Origin: Coptis chinensis
Taxonomy: Eukaryota; Streptophyta; Magnoliopsida; Ranunculales; Ranunculaceae
Length of the DNA stretch: 64,000 nucleotides
NCBI GenBank assembly: GCA_015680905.1
Contig: CM027381.1
Coordinates: forward strand, 66,391,501-66,455,500
Direction: 5' to 3'
Shown here: positions 33,691-46,519 of the stretch, piece after piece
How the letters are laid out: the number at the start of each line of letters is the position of its first letter
How positions within the stretch are numbered: the stretch's first letter is position 1
Program-made: the position numbers and the translations under genes
Notes under the pieces: generated by a model
What the model saw: only the letters and a program-made list of their open reading frames with translations
What the model was told of the DNA's origin: nothing
Database searches by the model: none

Positions 33691-33695
33691 CCAAT
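33691..33695. repeat. Target duplication CCAAT of element A (right)
   Basis: Same as 17861-17865. Confidence 0.85.
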
Positions 33696-34182
33696 ACACC
33701 CCTCACTTCAACGCATACTGGTTACAAACTGCTATAATTGGTCATCTTTCTCGCGATTTCTCACCAAAAAACCCTTAAAACACCCAAAACAAAACCCAAA
33801 ACAAAATTTGAGTTTGAGTTTGAATTGATTGTGGACATTGTGTTTGGGCTCGTTGTGGAGATTGAGAGTTTGGAGTTTGGTTGAACACTCAAGAGATTTT
33901 TAGTTTATTGAAGGAGTGTTGTTGTGCATTGCAAACAAGAATAGTTTCGTTGGTGCAAACAATCATTTCTTCAGTTTCGAATAACAATTTTGGTGAGTGC
34001 ACAATTTAATTTATTTATTTTTGATTCAACTCTAGTTTCTCAATTTTTTATGTATATTGTTGAATAATGAGTATGGTTGTTATTATCATTTTGATTACTC
34101 ATAATGTTTTGTTGTTATTTTGGTGATTGCAAGGTTGTTTGGAAGTACTAAAATGAATTATTGTTTTTGTTTGAAAAAACCC
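33696..34182 (+). other. 5' non-coding region upstream of the PMD gene
   Basis: Contains a leader-like stretch with GAGTTTGAGTTTGAATTG and a possible donor GGTGAGTG near 33992. No coding region. Confidence 0.35.
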
Positions 34183-34273
34183 CAAATGACCCAGTGAGGT
34201 CGTTTGAAGATGCCCCAAATGACCCAGCGAGGTCGTTTTGTATATGGCTCAAACGACCCAATGAGGTCGTTTG
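34183..34273. repeat. Three tandem hairpin units of AAATGACCCAGTGAGGTCGTTT type
   Basis: Each unit is palindromic (AAACGACC...GGTCGTTT, with AAATGACC variants). Similar hairpins lie after the PMD gene (52472) and after the OTU-like gene (63074 and 63108). Confidence 0.75.
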
Positions 34274-34295
34274 AATGTGTTTGTAAGGAGTTAAG

Positions 34296-36663
34296 TGTCA
34301 CAGCCCGAATTTCTAAACAATTAAAAAAAAATGAATATTTGAAATATAAATATATCAAACATCACTCGATTCAATCGTCTAAAACCCAGGCTATGACGGG
34401 GTGGATACAACACATGTCAAAACCTAAAACCCACATCATAAAGAATCTTAACAACAAAAATCATCTCCAAAATTCTCTTTATTACTTTATGCAAGTCTAT
34501 CTTCCATAAAAAATCATCAATATAACATTCTAAGAATAATAGGTCCTCAACATCGTATTCTCATGTCATATGAAAAGAAAACTACGTTATTACATCATTC
34601 CAATAATAATCAGACCTAAAAGAAAACTAACGGACTGTTCCAGATCAACTCCAAATCAAACGCCGCGGTTCCACTTTCTTCCACCTATGTTCCCAAGAAC
34701 ACACCCACGTTGCCAAAACAAAGCAAACATGGGTCAGCAAAATGGAATTTGCTGGTATGAGTAGACTAACCACATATAAATATTATCATACTTTAATTAT
34801 CCAAACATTCACGTTATATTTTCCCATAACTTAATCATTCTCAGCTTGGAAGACAGGTAGTTCCGTCATTTCAACCGGCATAGTTTCTTCCCAAGCAAAA
34901 CTTCCATTATATTAACTCATTCTAATAACTCGTTTTAATATCTAAACCATTGAATTAAAACTTACCGATATCCACTGCTGTATAAGGGTAGGACCGCGTC
35001 TCTGCACAAAATGTTATTAAGTCCTACCCTCCTGCAAAAGAAAGTTAGAACTTCTATATAACATATGTAGATATTATATTAGGTATTCAAAAGTAAACCC
35101 AAACACTCGCATAATCAAATTAATACCACTAACCCGCAAGGCGAATACCTTAGTTCCTATCTAGGGCAGTCCAAACAATCTGGTCATTCATGGCACATTC
35201 AATGAATACCCATATATATAACGCTAACGGGTCATTTATGGCACATTCAATAAATGCCCACCTAACATATGACATCAACAGTCATAAAACTCAAATTCCA
35301 AAACTTAAGGCGTGGAGAGTTCTAACAGAGGTGGTAAATTTGTTTACGCATTATTGAACTTTATTGCATATATTATCTCTGAGAACGAATGAATATCTTG
35401 TTTAATGTATTTTTGGTTTACGCGTTATTAATATACCGATGTCTAAGTGTCATAACGTTGTGTATAAAACTAAAATATCACCTAGTAGTTAATACACATA
35501 CACACGTATATATAACGGTCTTAGCCTAAAGCCAAGCATGCTAATAGCCCTAGACCTATCCTAATAACCCAAATCATAATCCGAGTTAAAAGGTCAAATT
35601 GGGTCAACTGGTCAAAGTCAACCCTGGTCAAAATCAACTCTAGTCAAAGTCAAAGTCAACCTGTCAAGGGTCAACAACATTCTAAACTTATCTAACCCCA
35701 AAAGCCCAAAGCCTAAAGCCCATAGTCTAAACTTAAAGCCAAAATGAAAATATCCAAAAAAACACTCAAGCCCACTTGCCTGATTCGGCCCAAGCCCAAT
35801 CTAAACTTACTGTTCATAAATTATAACCTGACCCACTTGGATTTATAAAACCAACCCACAAAATAACTTAAAACCGGCCCAACTCAAAACTAAAACTTGG
35901 CCTAAAGCCCAAAACTGAAACCGGCCCAAACCAAACCGATTTCGGCCCAAGGCCCAACCGAAATTCACTGTTCATCTTCTCCACCAGCTTACCACCAAAT
36001 CCTCTCCAAAGAACCACGGATTAGCCACAACAAGCAATGTTGTTCATTGTCGATTCTGGAAAGAGTATTCCAGCACCAAACGACAACCCTCGCGATGGAT
36101 ACGCAATGAATATCACATTAATTCAATAAGAAGTCATGCTCTGATTTCTTAACAGCCACCTTCTATACTTATTGGCCAATCCACTTTAACAGGTACGCTA
36201 AAGCTGTCGAAATGTTTCTAAAGTTATAGTCACATGGTACTCCTAAAGTCTTTTTGAGAACTGAAGGTGATTAAATAAATATATTTAGGTTTCTCACCAA
36301 GTAAGTAAACATAAATAGATAAGGATCAAAGGCAAACTGAATATTGAGAGCTTTCTCGCACCCACTTTATGTTCTGGTCGCTAAGGATCTTACACAGTGG
36401 ATTTAAGAGCCTAATTTCATCATACCATTCTAGGACCTTATCATACACAGATTTAATCAAACAAACTCCATGTCCGTATGAAGCCCAATAATATAAGTAC
36501 GATATTGAATTACCACTCTAAGGGATCAATAAAAATTCTATTGATATACTCAATATGCCAACAATTAGCAATGTCCACTTAAGATTCACAGGATCAAGAA
36601 CCGGCCAACAATGAAGAAACAGTCACCAAAAATTTAAATCCCACTATATAAATATAAATATAA

Positions 36664-36756
<93 letters not shown>

Positions 36757-37116
36757 CGACAATTTATATTATATTTAAACTTGTGAAAATCATAATCGTG
36801 TATAAAAATTATCTACTCACCAGTGGCTCTCCATTATCGAATTAGCTAATGTAAGAACTCTTCCTTTTCTTCTTTCAGTAAAACTCCCATTTTTTTTTTC
36901 TAAAACCCTCGCTGTGTGTTTTTTTCCCAAAACTCTACATGAGAAAACTCCCCGAAAGACAAGGACAACACTTATCCATTTACCTACGGGCTTTTATCCG
37001 TAACTGCTGGATATCCTATCTCTGTTTTATCTATTTCCATTATATTATCTTTATTGTTATTATCTTTATTATTATTATTATTTTTAGGAAAAAGAATAAA
37101 AACACGGGGTGTTATA
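34296..37116. mobile_element. Solo LTR-like insertion
   Basis: 2821 bp from TGTCACAGCCCG to CGGGGTGTTATA, flanked by TTAAG at 34291-34295 and 37117-37121. The ends are inverted in the manner of plant LTRs that start TGT(C/T)ACA and end TGTTACA; the last bases have mutated. There is no coding sequence, primer site or second LTR inside, so it is a solo LTR. Confidence 0.75.
36646..36750. repeat. (TAAATA)n/(TA)n microsatellite
   Basis: Pure TA repeat from about 36677 to 36750, preceded by TAAATA units. Confidence 0.95.
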
Positions 37117-37589
37117 TTAAGTGTTCAAGTTTCTCATTTAGAATGACATAGAGTTGAGTGTTTATAGTGATTGTAGGGTTTGAGTGTTTGTGTTAATAAA
37201 GAATGTAGTAATTTTGTTGGTTAGTTTTAGAATATTCGGTTATTTGATTTGTCGAGAAATGAGTTTTATGGAAGCATACATGGTGCATTGTTTTAAGACT
37301 AGGTTCATTTGTATTAAACATAGCAATTTATCTGGTTCGATTCCATTATCTATTGGAAATTGTTTGAATTTAATGAGGTTTGATTTTTGTTTTAATAATC
37401 TTAGTGGTATACCAATTATAGCATTTGTTTCGTTGTAAAGTAATCCTTGTTGGAATATTTAGAAGTTTTGGAAGTTTGGAAGTTTGGAAGTTTTGGAACT
37501 GTAATAGTAGTGTTAAAAATCAGAATATGATTTAGATTTGATTAAACTTATTATAGTTACTAATACTTGTTTTATTTTTCTTTGTAGTA

Positions 37590-38254
37590 ATGGGTCCTCG
37601 ATCAAAGAATGTCAAGAATGTAGCTAAATCTACATTCAAGGGTGTACAGAAGTTGTTTTGTGGCGGCGGTTCCTCTTCGGGTCACGGTGACGCGCCTGAG
37701 CTTGAGAAGAAGAGAGATAGGGGGTTGAAAACATCGGCTTCAATTCGTAGAGGCGATAGAAAAGCAGATGATGGTGATCCTACTAATATAGGTGATGTAG
37801 AAAGAGAGAAGAAGAGAAAAAAGGGAGCGGGCACCTCGACCTTAGTGCGTAGAGGGGACCACAAAGAAGTTGTTCCGAGTAATGTAGATATTGAGAGTGA
37901 TAGTGAGGTGATATTAATATAGATAAAGATTTAGATGTAAATGTAAATATAGCAATGGATCATGGGAAGAGTGTAGTTGAAATTGATGGGGATGACTCAG
38001 GTGAGGATGGGGAAGAGTCTTGTGATAAGGAGGGTGATGAAGAGGATGACAATGATGAAAAGGATGATGATTTGGAAGAATTGATGGAAGTTGAAGCACC
38101 GGTCGAAGTCGAAGCACCTTTAGTGGTAAACAATGTGAGAAAATCCAAGGATGATTTGGAGTACAGACAACATGTATATGGTGGTGGCCCTACTGAGTCA
38201 GAGCTTCTGTATGACTATCCGGTGCATGTTGCTAGTGATGTTTGGAAAAAGAAG
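37590..38254 (+). pseudogene. PMD gene, first coding exon (frameshifted)
   Basis: Starts MGPRSKNVKNVAKS, a basic N-terminus, then a charged linker. A frame change near 37905 leads into a long acidic stretch (Asp/Glu rich, about 37955-38090). The start of the plant mobile domain follows: GGGPTESELLYDYPVHVASD near 38180-38240, ending at a likely donor after VWKK. PMD proteins occur both as host genes (the Arabidopsis MAIN/MAIL1 group) and in transposons. The N-terminal acidic region has no known function that I can name. Confidence 0.65.
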
Positions 38255-38339
38255 GTTTTATCATAGACTTAGTATCTTGATTTTCCTTTGTCTTTACAAA
38301 GCCTTTTGCTTCTCCTCATTGAGTCTTTGTTGTTTCAGG

Positions 38340-39060
38340 CAGAGCGCGAAGTGTTGAAGTGTGTTCCGCATCTATCCAAGTTAAGCCAATGGAATCTCCA
38401 GAATGAGTTCAAAAGATCTCCCAGATTTGAAAATGAGCTTAAGAGGACTGGGTTTTATGATATGGTATTTAGGTATTACAAACAACGATCATGATCCGCC
38501 ATTGGTCTCTGCGTTTGCGGAGAGGTGACATCCAGAAACCAACACCTTCCATATGCCATTTGGGGAGATGACTATGATTTTGGATGATGTCTCCCAAATC
38601 CTAGGCGTCGCAATTAGAGGTAGAGCAGTGTGAGGGAACACAGAGTTGACCCGTGAACAATCAGAGAGTCTCATACACCGTACTCTGGGTGTCTCGCTGC
38701 CTGTTATTAAGGCGGAGATGGATGCAAGCTGGTTCATTTCAAAGGTAAGGCTAGAATTCCTATGAAGCCAGTTTGCTGGTAAGGTTCGCAATAAGAATAA
38801 AGATGGGAATGTAAATGGGAAGGTGTTGAATTTGGTAGAGGTACAACGGGCTGTAAGAGCTTATCTATTGCTTTTCGATGTACCATTTTCATCGACAAGT
38901 CTATGACTGGAGTGCCTTTTTATTATTTGAGGCTGTTGCTAAAATTCAGTGAGATTGGCAAGTATGCGTGGGGTGCAACAATTTTGGTCTTTTTATATAG
39001 AGGACTTGGGACTACCACGTGTGTGAAGGTGAAAGGTGTTTCAGACTTCCTGACTCTTCT
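38340..39060 (+). pseudogene. PMD gene, middle exons with stop codons
   Basis: After a T-rich tract and CAG at 38337-38339 the reading AEREVLKCVPHLSKLSQWNL starts. Across a frame change near 38475 comes PPLVSAFAER, then TGA where the conserved Trp of the PMD motif is expected, then HPETNTFHMPFGEMTMILDD, the hallmark of the family. Further pieces include SLPVIKAEMDASWF and a part with DLGLPRVKVKGVSDFLTLLQ in another frame. At least two TGA codons and two frame changes make it non-functional. Confidence 0.75.
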
Positions 39061-39153
39061 ACAGGTAAAACTTAAATTTTTTGTAGATTCTTTTTAATGT
39101 TAATTATATTATTCTATTAGTATATTTAACTGTGTGTGTGTATATATATCTAG

Positions 39154-39321
39154 GTGTGGATCTATGAGTACTTCCCGGTATTCAGGCCAATCCCAAACTT
39201 GGAGAATAAGTTGCTTGAGTCGTGTGTCCTTAGACACACAGTTAGCGCTTTGCAGTATGAGAACCCATGTCATGCATTGCAGTATTATCGAGCGATAATT
39301 GATGATATGCCGGTGTTCAAT
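39154..39321 (+). pseudogene. PMD gene, exon before the element B intron
   Basis: 56 codons in phase 0 between AG (39153) and GTAAGT (39322): WIYEYFPVFRPIPN ... HALQYYRAIIDDMP. It corresponds to the W-x-Y-E-x-F/L-P part of the PMD. The intron that follows contains element B and ends at 51522. Confidence 0.75.
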
Positions 39322-39362
39322 GTAAGTATTTTAGTTTGTTTCAATTTTTTTTTTAGTAATTG

Positions 39363-39367
39363 ATGAC
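39363..39367. repeat. Target duplication ATGAC of element B (left)
   Basis: Exact match at 51498-51502. Confidence 0.85.
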
Positions 39368-41177
39368 TGTACGCACAAAAATGTGTACCTAGGTCTATGC
39401 AATTGATTTTAGAGTCGCCACTAACTTTATTAAAGAAAAATTGAGTAAAACCTATGTGAAGGACTAGCCCTCGAAACTAGATGATTATTAGGTTCGGGAG
39501 TCAAGGTACGATGTGGGAAGGTGTTAGGCACCCACGCTCGCCTGGTAAAACCAGTTTTACTTCTATTGAGGTGTAATGTATTAAGATAGGCAAACAAAGA
39601 AAGCTTGAAACATTAATCTACCAAGTTGGATGATCTTTACTAAATTAAAAAAAACTAATAACTATATGCTATAATAAAACTAAAAAATAATAATCCTAAT
39701 ATGCTTAATTAAAATAAAAGAGAAAAGAAATATGTCACCTTATTTGGAATGTTGCCTCATACTTGATTGTAGATTGAATGATTGATTGATGATCTTGATT
39801 GATTGTTGATAAATGATGATGGTAAACTTGATTTGGAATTGACAACTATGATTTTTGGATTGAAACAGGTGATTTGAGAAAAAAACAACTTTTGGTGAAA
39901 ATAAGCTTCTACTCAAGATCGAAAGAGGGGAAAAGAAGGCTAAAGACGAAGAACACGAAGAACTTCATTAGAAAAACCTCAAAGTCGAAATTTTACCTTC
40001 AACTCCAGATTAAACTAAAGAAATTCTACTATAGAATGATGAACTAGAAAAGAAAAAAAAGAAGAACACTCAAGAAAAGAAAACTACTAGGCTATTAGCT
40101 CTGAATAGCTAGGTCCGGCCAGATTATTAACTCTGAATTCCTAGCTCCAGATGTCTTTTTGTAGGTGAATGAGACCCATATTTATAGCTTTAGGGTGTGG
40201 ATTTAAATATGGTAATGAGTTTGATCCAATGGCTGAGTATTGATGAAGAAAAATCAAATGACTTGATCTCTTTTTGGTTGCACCTCCTAAATCTGGCCCT
40301 TGATTCAAGAGGTAGGATAAGGGGTGCGATCTTGGCCCTTGATCTTTGGATCTTTCAGATGGATTAGGGCAAAAAATCAATCCCTACACGTCCTCAATGA
40401 GCCCATAATCCAGGGTTTCCAAACATGGCTCCAAAATGGCATATTCTCTAGAATATTCTTGATTTTAGGGATCAAATCACATAAAACAATTAAAGAAGGT
40501 TCTCTAGGTTTTTGGAGGCTTGAAAATGGGCTAGAAAACCTAATGAAAAGGTCCAACTCGAGCTGGATCCACATCCCACGAGCACAAGTCCAAAATCCAC
40601 AAAAATGCCCATTTTATTTTGACCATATTTTCAATACTGCAAATTCCCTTTGACCGGGTTAAAATTAGGCAAACTCTTCTTCACAAAAATTGTTCATTAA
40701 TCCATTAGGAAGGTCCATGAACTCTTAAAAATACCCTTGGGTCGAAATCTTACTCCAAAAAATCATTGCACTCAACAGTGTGCACAACGGGAAGAAACGA
40801 GATAGGGCAAAATTAGGGTTTCTGAAATCCAAAAGGAACCTGGGCAAGCTTGTACTAATTTCAAAGGATTTTTCAAGGGGAATTCAAATATGAAATAATC
40901 TCATCCAAAGAAAGAGTGGAAAAAACAAGATTTGGGCTCCAAAGGGTTACAGTGGCATTTTGGTCATTTTCAGCTCAAAACTCAGAAAAGCAACGAAACT
41001 TCAGCCATAGCTAGAACATGATGAGGAGAGTCTAAAGACACTAAAAGAAGATGAAAAGAAATAATTTTGATGTAGCAATGAAGACTCTAGAAAGCAAATC
41101 ACCTTATATGATCAAATTTAATTCAAAGCAAAATCGTGAATGAATTATGCCTGGGGTGCAAAAATGGGGTGTCTACA
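39368..41177 (-). repeat. 3' LTR of element B
   Basis: Aligns over its length with 49706-51497, with small indels. Confidence 0.9.
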
Positions 41178-41194
41178 GTTGCCCCTCTTTGGCG
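41178..41194 (-). other. Polypurine tract of element B
   Basis: Minus strand reads CGCCAAAGAGGGGCAAC directly before the 3' LTR. Confidence 0.75.
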
Positions 41195-42400
41195 AAGGTT
41201 GCTTGCAACTGAATGGAAAAGCTATGGAGACACACCATTTTTGCCAAGCTCCAGCCAAAAGATCTCATGCAATTTTTTGAAAATTCATTTGAAAAATATT
41301 TTTGAAAAAGAGCCTTTCCCTCGATATTTGAAATCCTCAATTTTTTTCAAGTTGTTTGTGAAAGCATAGTTGAAAATGGTTGTCACTCAAGAGAGGATGG
41401 TATCGTACTTTACAAATGCGTGTTTTATGTTTTACATTTTTTCAGTACTCAACCAAAGTATCACACCTTCTAATGTGTGTATTTTACATCTTACATTACA
41501 TCAGTGTGTACTAGGATAGTGGCACTTAGGCCAAAAATGGTGATGGATAAAGATGAACAACTTTTTGAAATCAATGGACAATTTTTTTTTTAAATCTAAT
41601 ATTTTCAAATTCATTTTGGAAAACTGGTGAAATTAAATGGATAGATCAATTCATTCATGATTTTGACTTAGATTAAAGATTCTCGTATAATGGTGATAAC
41701 CAAACACTGACTAAAGAAAAAACTCACTGGGGAGAGCAAGAAGATCCACTGGGGATAGGAGATTCTAAAGAAGATGGACGAAGACACAAACGAACACTGC
41801 TAGGGAAGATAAGAGATATGTTGGAGATGGATGCTGGGGATGATGATATTCAAGTTCAATCAATCAATCAATCAATCAATTACGTTCAAGTACTCGGATT
41901 GGAAAAGACTGTCACTATGAGTTCAGGCTGATCCATCCGTGAGGCTATCAGTAAAACTGACATTGTTCTCGCGAACAATTTTTATGTTGCACAAATAGAG
42001 TTACCGAAATGATATCAATGATCAAGTGGTTGTCAATAGTACGATGGTGAAAACAAAATTTGATGAATATTTTCTCATATTGGAGGATAAGAACCCCATG
42101 ATACTAGTATTCATCATTTATTTATTTATTTTTGAATTTTTTTGGGTCAAACTTGGTCAACTGTCAAAACCGGGTCACACTGGACCAACCGGATCAACCT
42201 GGACCAAACTGGTTGAACCAGGCCAAACAGTGCGAGAACCAGGTAAGAAGTACCGAATTTCCATTTTGCATTTGCACGGACTCAACATCAAAACATATCT
42301 TCAATTTCCAAAAAGGTTAAGGAATCTTTGAAAAGTCAAACCGTTTTGTCTTTTCTCAAAATTGAAACCATCTGTTTTTGAAACCAAATCCTCTTCATTC
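41195..42400. other. Non-coding part of element B
   Basis: Includes a short (ATCA)n run near 41856-41880 and a stretch of related ACTGGACCAAC/GGATCAACC units near 42150-42240. No gene. Confidence 0.5.
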
Positions 42401-42610
42401 CTTTTTTTTTTTTTTTTTTTTTACTAAATCCACGTACCTTCCCAAAACAAATGACCACGTACTGTGACGTCCACACACACACAAGGGCATCCTTGTGTAC
42501 CTACCGTTCTATATTGGCTTTATTCCCTTTCCTTGTACAGGTCTATCAGCACTTTCCATTTGTGGTTTAAGCAAGGATCTGCAACTTCTAAAACCTGGAG
42601 CAAAGGAACA

Positions 42611-42620
42611 CTATATATAG
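42611..42620 (+). promoter_or_regulatory. TATA box of captured gene fragment
   Basis: CTATATATAG, about 70 bp upstream of the ATG at 42685, with a CA-rich leader between. Confidence 0.5.
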
Positions 42621-42684
42621 GCCTGAGGATGTGCATACATACGTACCTCAACAACTTCTCTCACAACCAGTAAAGAGAGTCAAT

Positions 42685-42721
42685 ATGGCAGCCTCCTCAC
42701 AGTCATCCTCTTCAAGCAATG
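42685..42721 (+). pseudogene. First exon of a captured host gene (promoter plus exon 1)
   Basis: CAATATGGC start context, then MAASSQSSSSSNG and a donor GGTAAGC at 42721/42722. TATA box, leader, ATG and donor look like the 5' end of an ordinary plant gene, in antisense to element B. A poly(T) run lies upstream at about 42400-42422. The serine-rich start is not enough to name the gene. No further exon could be recognised with confidence downstream. Confidence 0.4.
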
Positions 42722-42722
42722 G

Positions 42723-43881
42723 TAAGCTTGCTTTTCTTCCTTTGGTTCATGTCGTGTTTTTTTTTATATGTGCCAACAAAACAAAACGCATAGTATATAC
42801 ACATGCATGCAAAGATTCCTATTCTAAAAGTCACAAGATCTAATTTATATACAACTCCTAAATTAATCATGCGGTGAAATCGGCCTATATATAAACATAG
42901 TTAAGGAAGACTATCATACCTTACGCCAGACCATAGACATGGTTAGCGATCAATACCATACCTTTCTGCCACACGTCCAGGAAGAATAAAGTGATGGGAA
43001 AGCCGTACCTTAGCAGATGTCCAGGGGAGAAGAAGTGATGGTGCCGAAGCAGGCAAAGCGCCACACAGTCCAGACCATGCCATGTAACGGTAATGCATTT
43101 CTTTTTTTGTCCTTTTCGAACTAACCCTGATTCTTTGTGCAACATATAATGGAATCTCACTTACCTTATCCATACTTGGCAGCTTTACCCTCAATCTCGC
43201 GTTTTAGAATTTTGTTGCACAGCTTGTGAGACTAGAAAAACAATTTCTTGGCAAAGAATAGGCATGGGGCATTATTTCTCTCCATGACAGGTTAGTATAA
43301 TATACATAATGTACATAAAACTATAATACAACTATGTTATTAGTGGAATATGCATGAGGTTAGAAAAGGATGCATGAACCTGATCAATGAAATGGCATGG
43401 TTTATTTTGGATATATTGCTTCAGAATCCTCTATGTAATGTTAACCTAGATTCTTCATCATCAGCCATCCGAAACAAACCAAGTTTTTGAAAACAAAATA
43501 TTTTTTTATTTTTTTTATTTTTTTTTGAAATTCATTTTGAAAACAATGGAAAACAAAACATTTTTTTTTATCACAGAATAAAAAATACCACAGATGATTG
43601 AATAACAAGTGAAGGTGGGGGAATGAGTTACCGGCAAGAAGATGAGCATGAGGACGACCACAGGATAGAAGTACGATCAAACTTGGCACCTATGAATTAG
43701 ATGATATTCTTTTCCTTTTGATTGTTTGACCTTCACAAAGCACTGAACGACACCCAAAAACTTTCTTCCAAAACAGATAGAGCATAAAGCATAGGACCAA
43801 TCTTTTGGAGACAACTTCCTCATATATCGCAATCACTAGTAGTGAATCCTCCAATGCCTTCCATTTTTTTATTTTTTATTT

Positions 43882-43929
<48 letters not shown>

Positions 43930-46100
43930 CTCAACTAGGAGATATAGTGGACTTAGAGATCAAGAGCGGACTTTCATAGGACTATAATGTAGGCTTAGGT
44001 GATGGGCTCAGAAAGAAGGGATAGGATCAAAAAATTATTTATGGAGTAGAACTTGTCATATAAATGGAATGAGTAATTGGAATGATAGTAGTGAGATGAT
44101 GATACGGATCCCAAATCTCAAATGAAACTTCCCCTTGTTTAGGTTTTCCATTTTGGACCGGTGTTGATTATTTTGTACAACTCTAAGCATTTTGAGTTCT
44201 GACGTTTTTTTTTTTTTTTTTTTCGACACCTTCTTGGGATAAATAACATAGGAGTGATTGTGTTCGTGATCAAATATGGATGTAATGATGCCCCTGTACT
44301 ATGACAAGTTCTATAAGAGTGGGTATAGGTAATCTATGGGTAGGCTAAGGATTTATTAGGCTTCCTAAAAGATATGGGATTATATTGTGGGAAACAAAAG
44401 AATATGCTAAGGCTCAAATGAGCTTCAATCGGGAACATATGATATTAGGTGGGCTTATGAGGCTAAAAATAAAACGATTAAAGATGGCCTGTTCCATCGT
44501 CTCTCTAAGATTTCCACTATACTCTTCGTCTTAAAATAAACAAAGTTGGGTAAAAAGTAGTACCTCTTTAATTGGTCGGCATTGGTAGGATTTTCCATGT
44601 AGAATCTTCATAGTGAAGTTCACTATTGGGTTTGAACTTTCTGGTTCATTGATTCCACTCTAGCTTGGATCTGCTTGCTCAGCTTTACTTGCAACAATCT
44701 ATCTCCATTGGTATCCAAGTCCCAGTAGAAAATCAATGCCCTCCTTCATATCTCAGCTCTCAAGAATGTTAGTCATAGATGAACTCCTCTTAGCATTCCG
44801 CTCTTTGATGTAGTCAGATTCGGGTCAGCTGACTTCTTTGATAGATAGCTCTCATGTCTTCAATGGACGCTAATGATGCAATATGGAGTTTGCCCTCTCC
44901 CCGGTAGGGTAGCTAGTTGGTTGATTGGCTAAGTAGCCATTGATTGATGGAATGTAGAATATTCCCCTTCTTCAGTAGGGTAGTTGATCAAATGATGTTG
45001 TGGAGCTTTGCCCTCTCCACAAGGGTAAATGCATAATGTTGAATGCTGATGTTAATGTTGGTGATCTTAGACATTTGAAAAATCTTCTCAAACATAACCG
45101 CTAAACTTTTTTCCTCCTCAATTTCTTCTTCTCGGTGAGTGATTCTCTCATCTACGAACAATGAAAATCATGTACCACCTTAAGACAATAGATTGTCATA
45201 GATATGATCAATACTTCTATGGATTCCTTCAGTAATTTGATTAGGCTTTAACGCTCAGAGGGGATCAAGGTTATACCAATCTGCACATAATGTGGTTCAT
45301 CTGTGGTGCCAAGGTTGATGGTCTTTGTCTCCACAATGACTAACGTCTGTCAATCCTTAGACTGCTCATGAGAAAGAATGGACTTAGCAGCTTCATTGTC
45401 CATTCCTTCTTCATCGTCGGGGGGAGGGGATCATAATAATCTGCACAAGTCATTCAATCATCTTGCATTAAGGCAAGTGGGTAAATCATATTCTGTGGGA
45501 CTTTGGAAACTTTTTTTGATATTTTTTGTATTTTTGATTTTTTTAATTTTTTTTGGGTTTTTGAAATATCAGGATTTTTTTGGATTTTGGAAATATTTGA
45601 TTTTTTTGGATTTTTTGAAATATTTGATTTTTTTTGAATTTTTGAAATATAACTATATACAAAAAGAGTTAGAACAAAAAGTTTCACGGCCTTTGAGCCC
45701 TATTGGATTCATCCGGTGGCCCAACCGGAGCAATATGATGGCTGGGGATTGGATCAATAATGGCTTGCGTTCCCCAATCATCATAGTCTCCATCAATCTA
45801 AGGTCTCTAAAAACCTTTCCCAAATCTCATATTGCGTTTGGGAGTCAGAAAGTGGTATGTTCTCAGCATCCATTGGAACTGGGTCAATAATAGATTCCAT
45901 ATTCAACAGATCATCCAAATCAGTATGGTCTGAGGGTCCAATTGGACATGATAAGGTGTGATAGTCTTGTCTCCTGGGTCAAATCCTAACCCTGGGGAAC
46001 TGGCTAAAGTAAAAGATGGAGTATAGTCCATACCTGACGAGGAGGATGTCGATCCAACCTCATTTATCCAACTAAACTGTCTAGCCTCATGATCCAACCT
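42723..46100. other. Non-coding, low-complexity interior of element B
   Basis: Poly(T) runs at about 43866-43925 and 44203-44223. At 45500-45660 a T-rich array has GATTTTTTGAAATATTT-like units. Open frames here are made by these tracts or show no motif. A polymerase or integrase region would be expected here in a complete element. Confidence 0.5.
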
Positions 46101-46450
46101 AAGTTGGCGATATCCTGAATAGGAATTAATATCCGCTCAAACAAGAACTTCGAGTTTGGATCTGGGTCATCATCTTCGCTTCATAACATGTTAGAATCAA
46201 TAATAGCATCAATCTTTGCCCCTAGATCAGGTAGAGCCAATCTGAGACAATTCACCGTGGCACTAGAATTGATAAACAATTCTAACAGTCCTTCCACAAC
46301 CTCCTCAGTATAGCCTAGCCCTTTTCGATCATCTTGACTAGGAATCTACAGCGGTTCTAAGATGCCGTTTTGGGTTTTTCCTAATCTAAGTCCTGGAAAA
46401 TAGTTCTGCTCACGGAACATCTGAGTCGTCTTGGGATTTCCATTGCAAAA
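46100..46450 (-). pseudogene. Element B: linker downstream of protease, decayed
   Basis: Minus reading with FREQNYFPGLRLGK and DDRKGLGYTEEV, with stops; such a G-x-G-L/Y spacer lies between protease and reverse transcriptase in Ogre-type polyproteins. Confidence 0.45.
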
Positions 46451-46519
46451 TGGGGTAGGGAGCTTCTCCTTGTCGGGTGCTCTAAACTCCACAATCCCTA
46501 ATGGTTCCTCAGTGTAGTT

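Noticed and set aside
34183..34273. Three spaced palindromic repeats that could suggest a CRISPR array
   Set aside because: Only three units with 8-10 bp gaps in plant transposon DNA; no cas genes; the units are hairpins of the surrounding element.
37682..38148. Ser-rich and His/Pro-rich minus-strand frames
   Set aside because: Antisense of the charged and acidic part of the PMD gene.
42943..43194. Overlapping minus-strand frames in element B
   Set aside because: No family pattern; two overlapping frames of similar length argue for chance.
43805..43987. Frame with long Phe run
   Set aside because: A poly(T) tract of about 60 bases translated.
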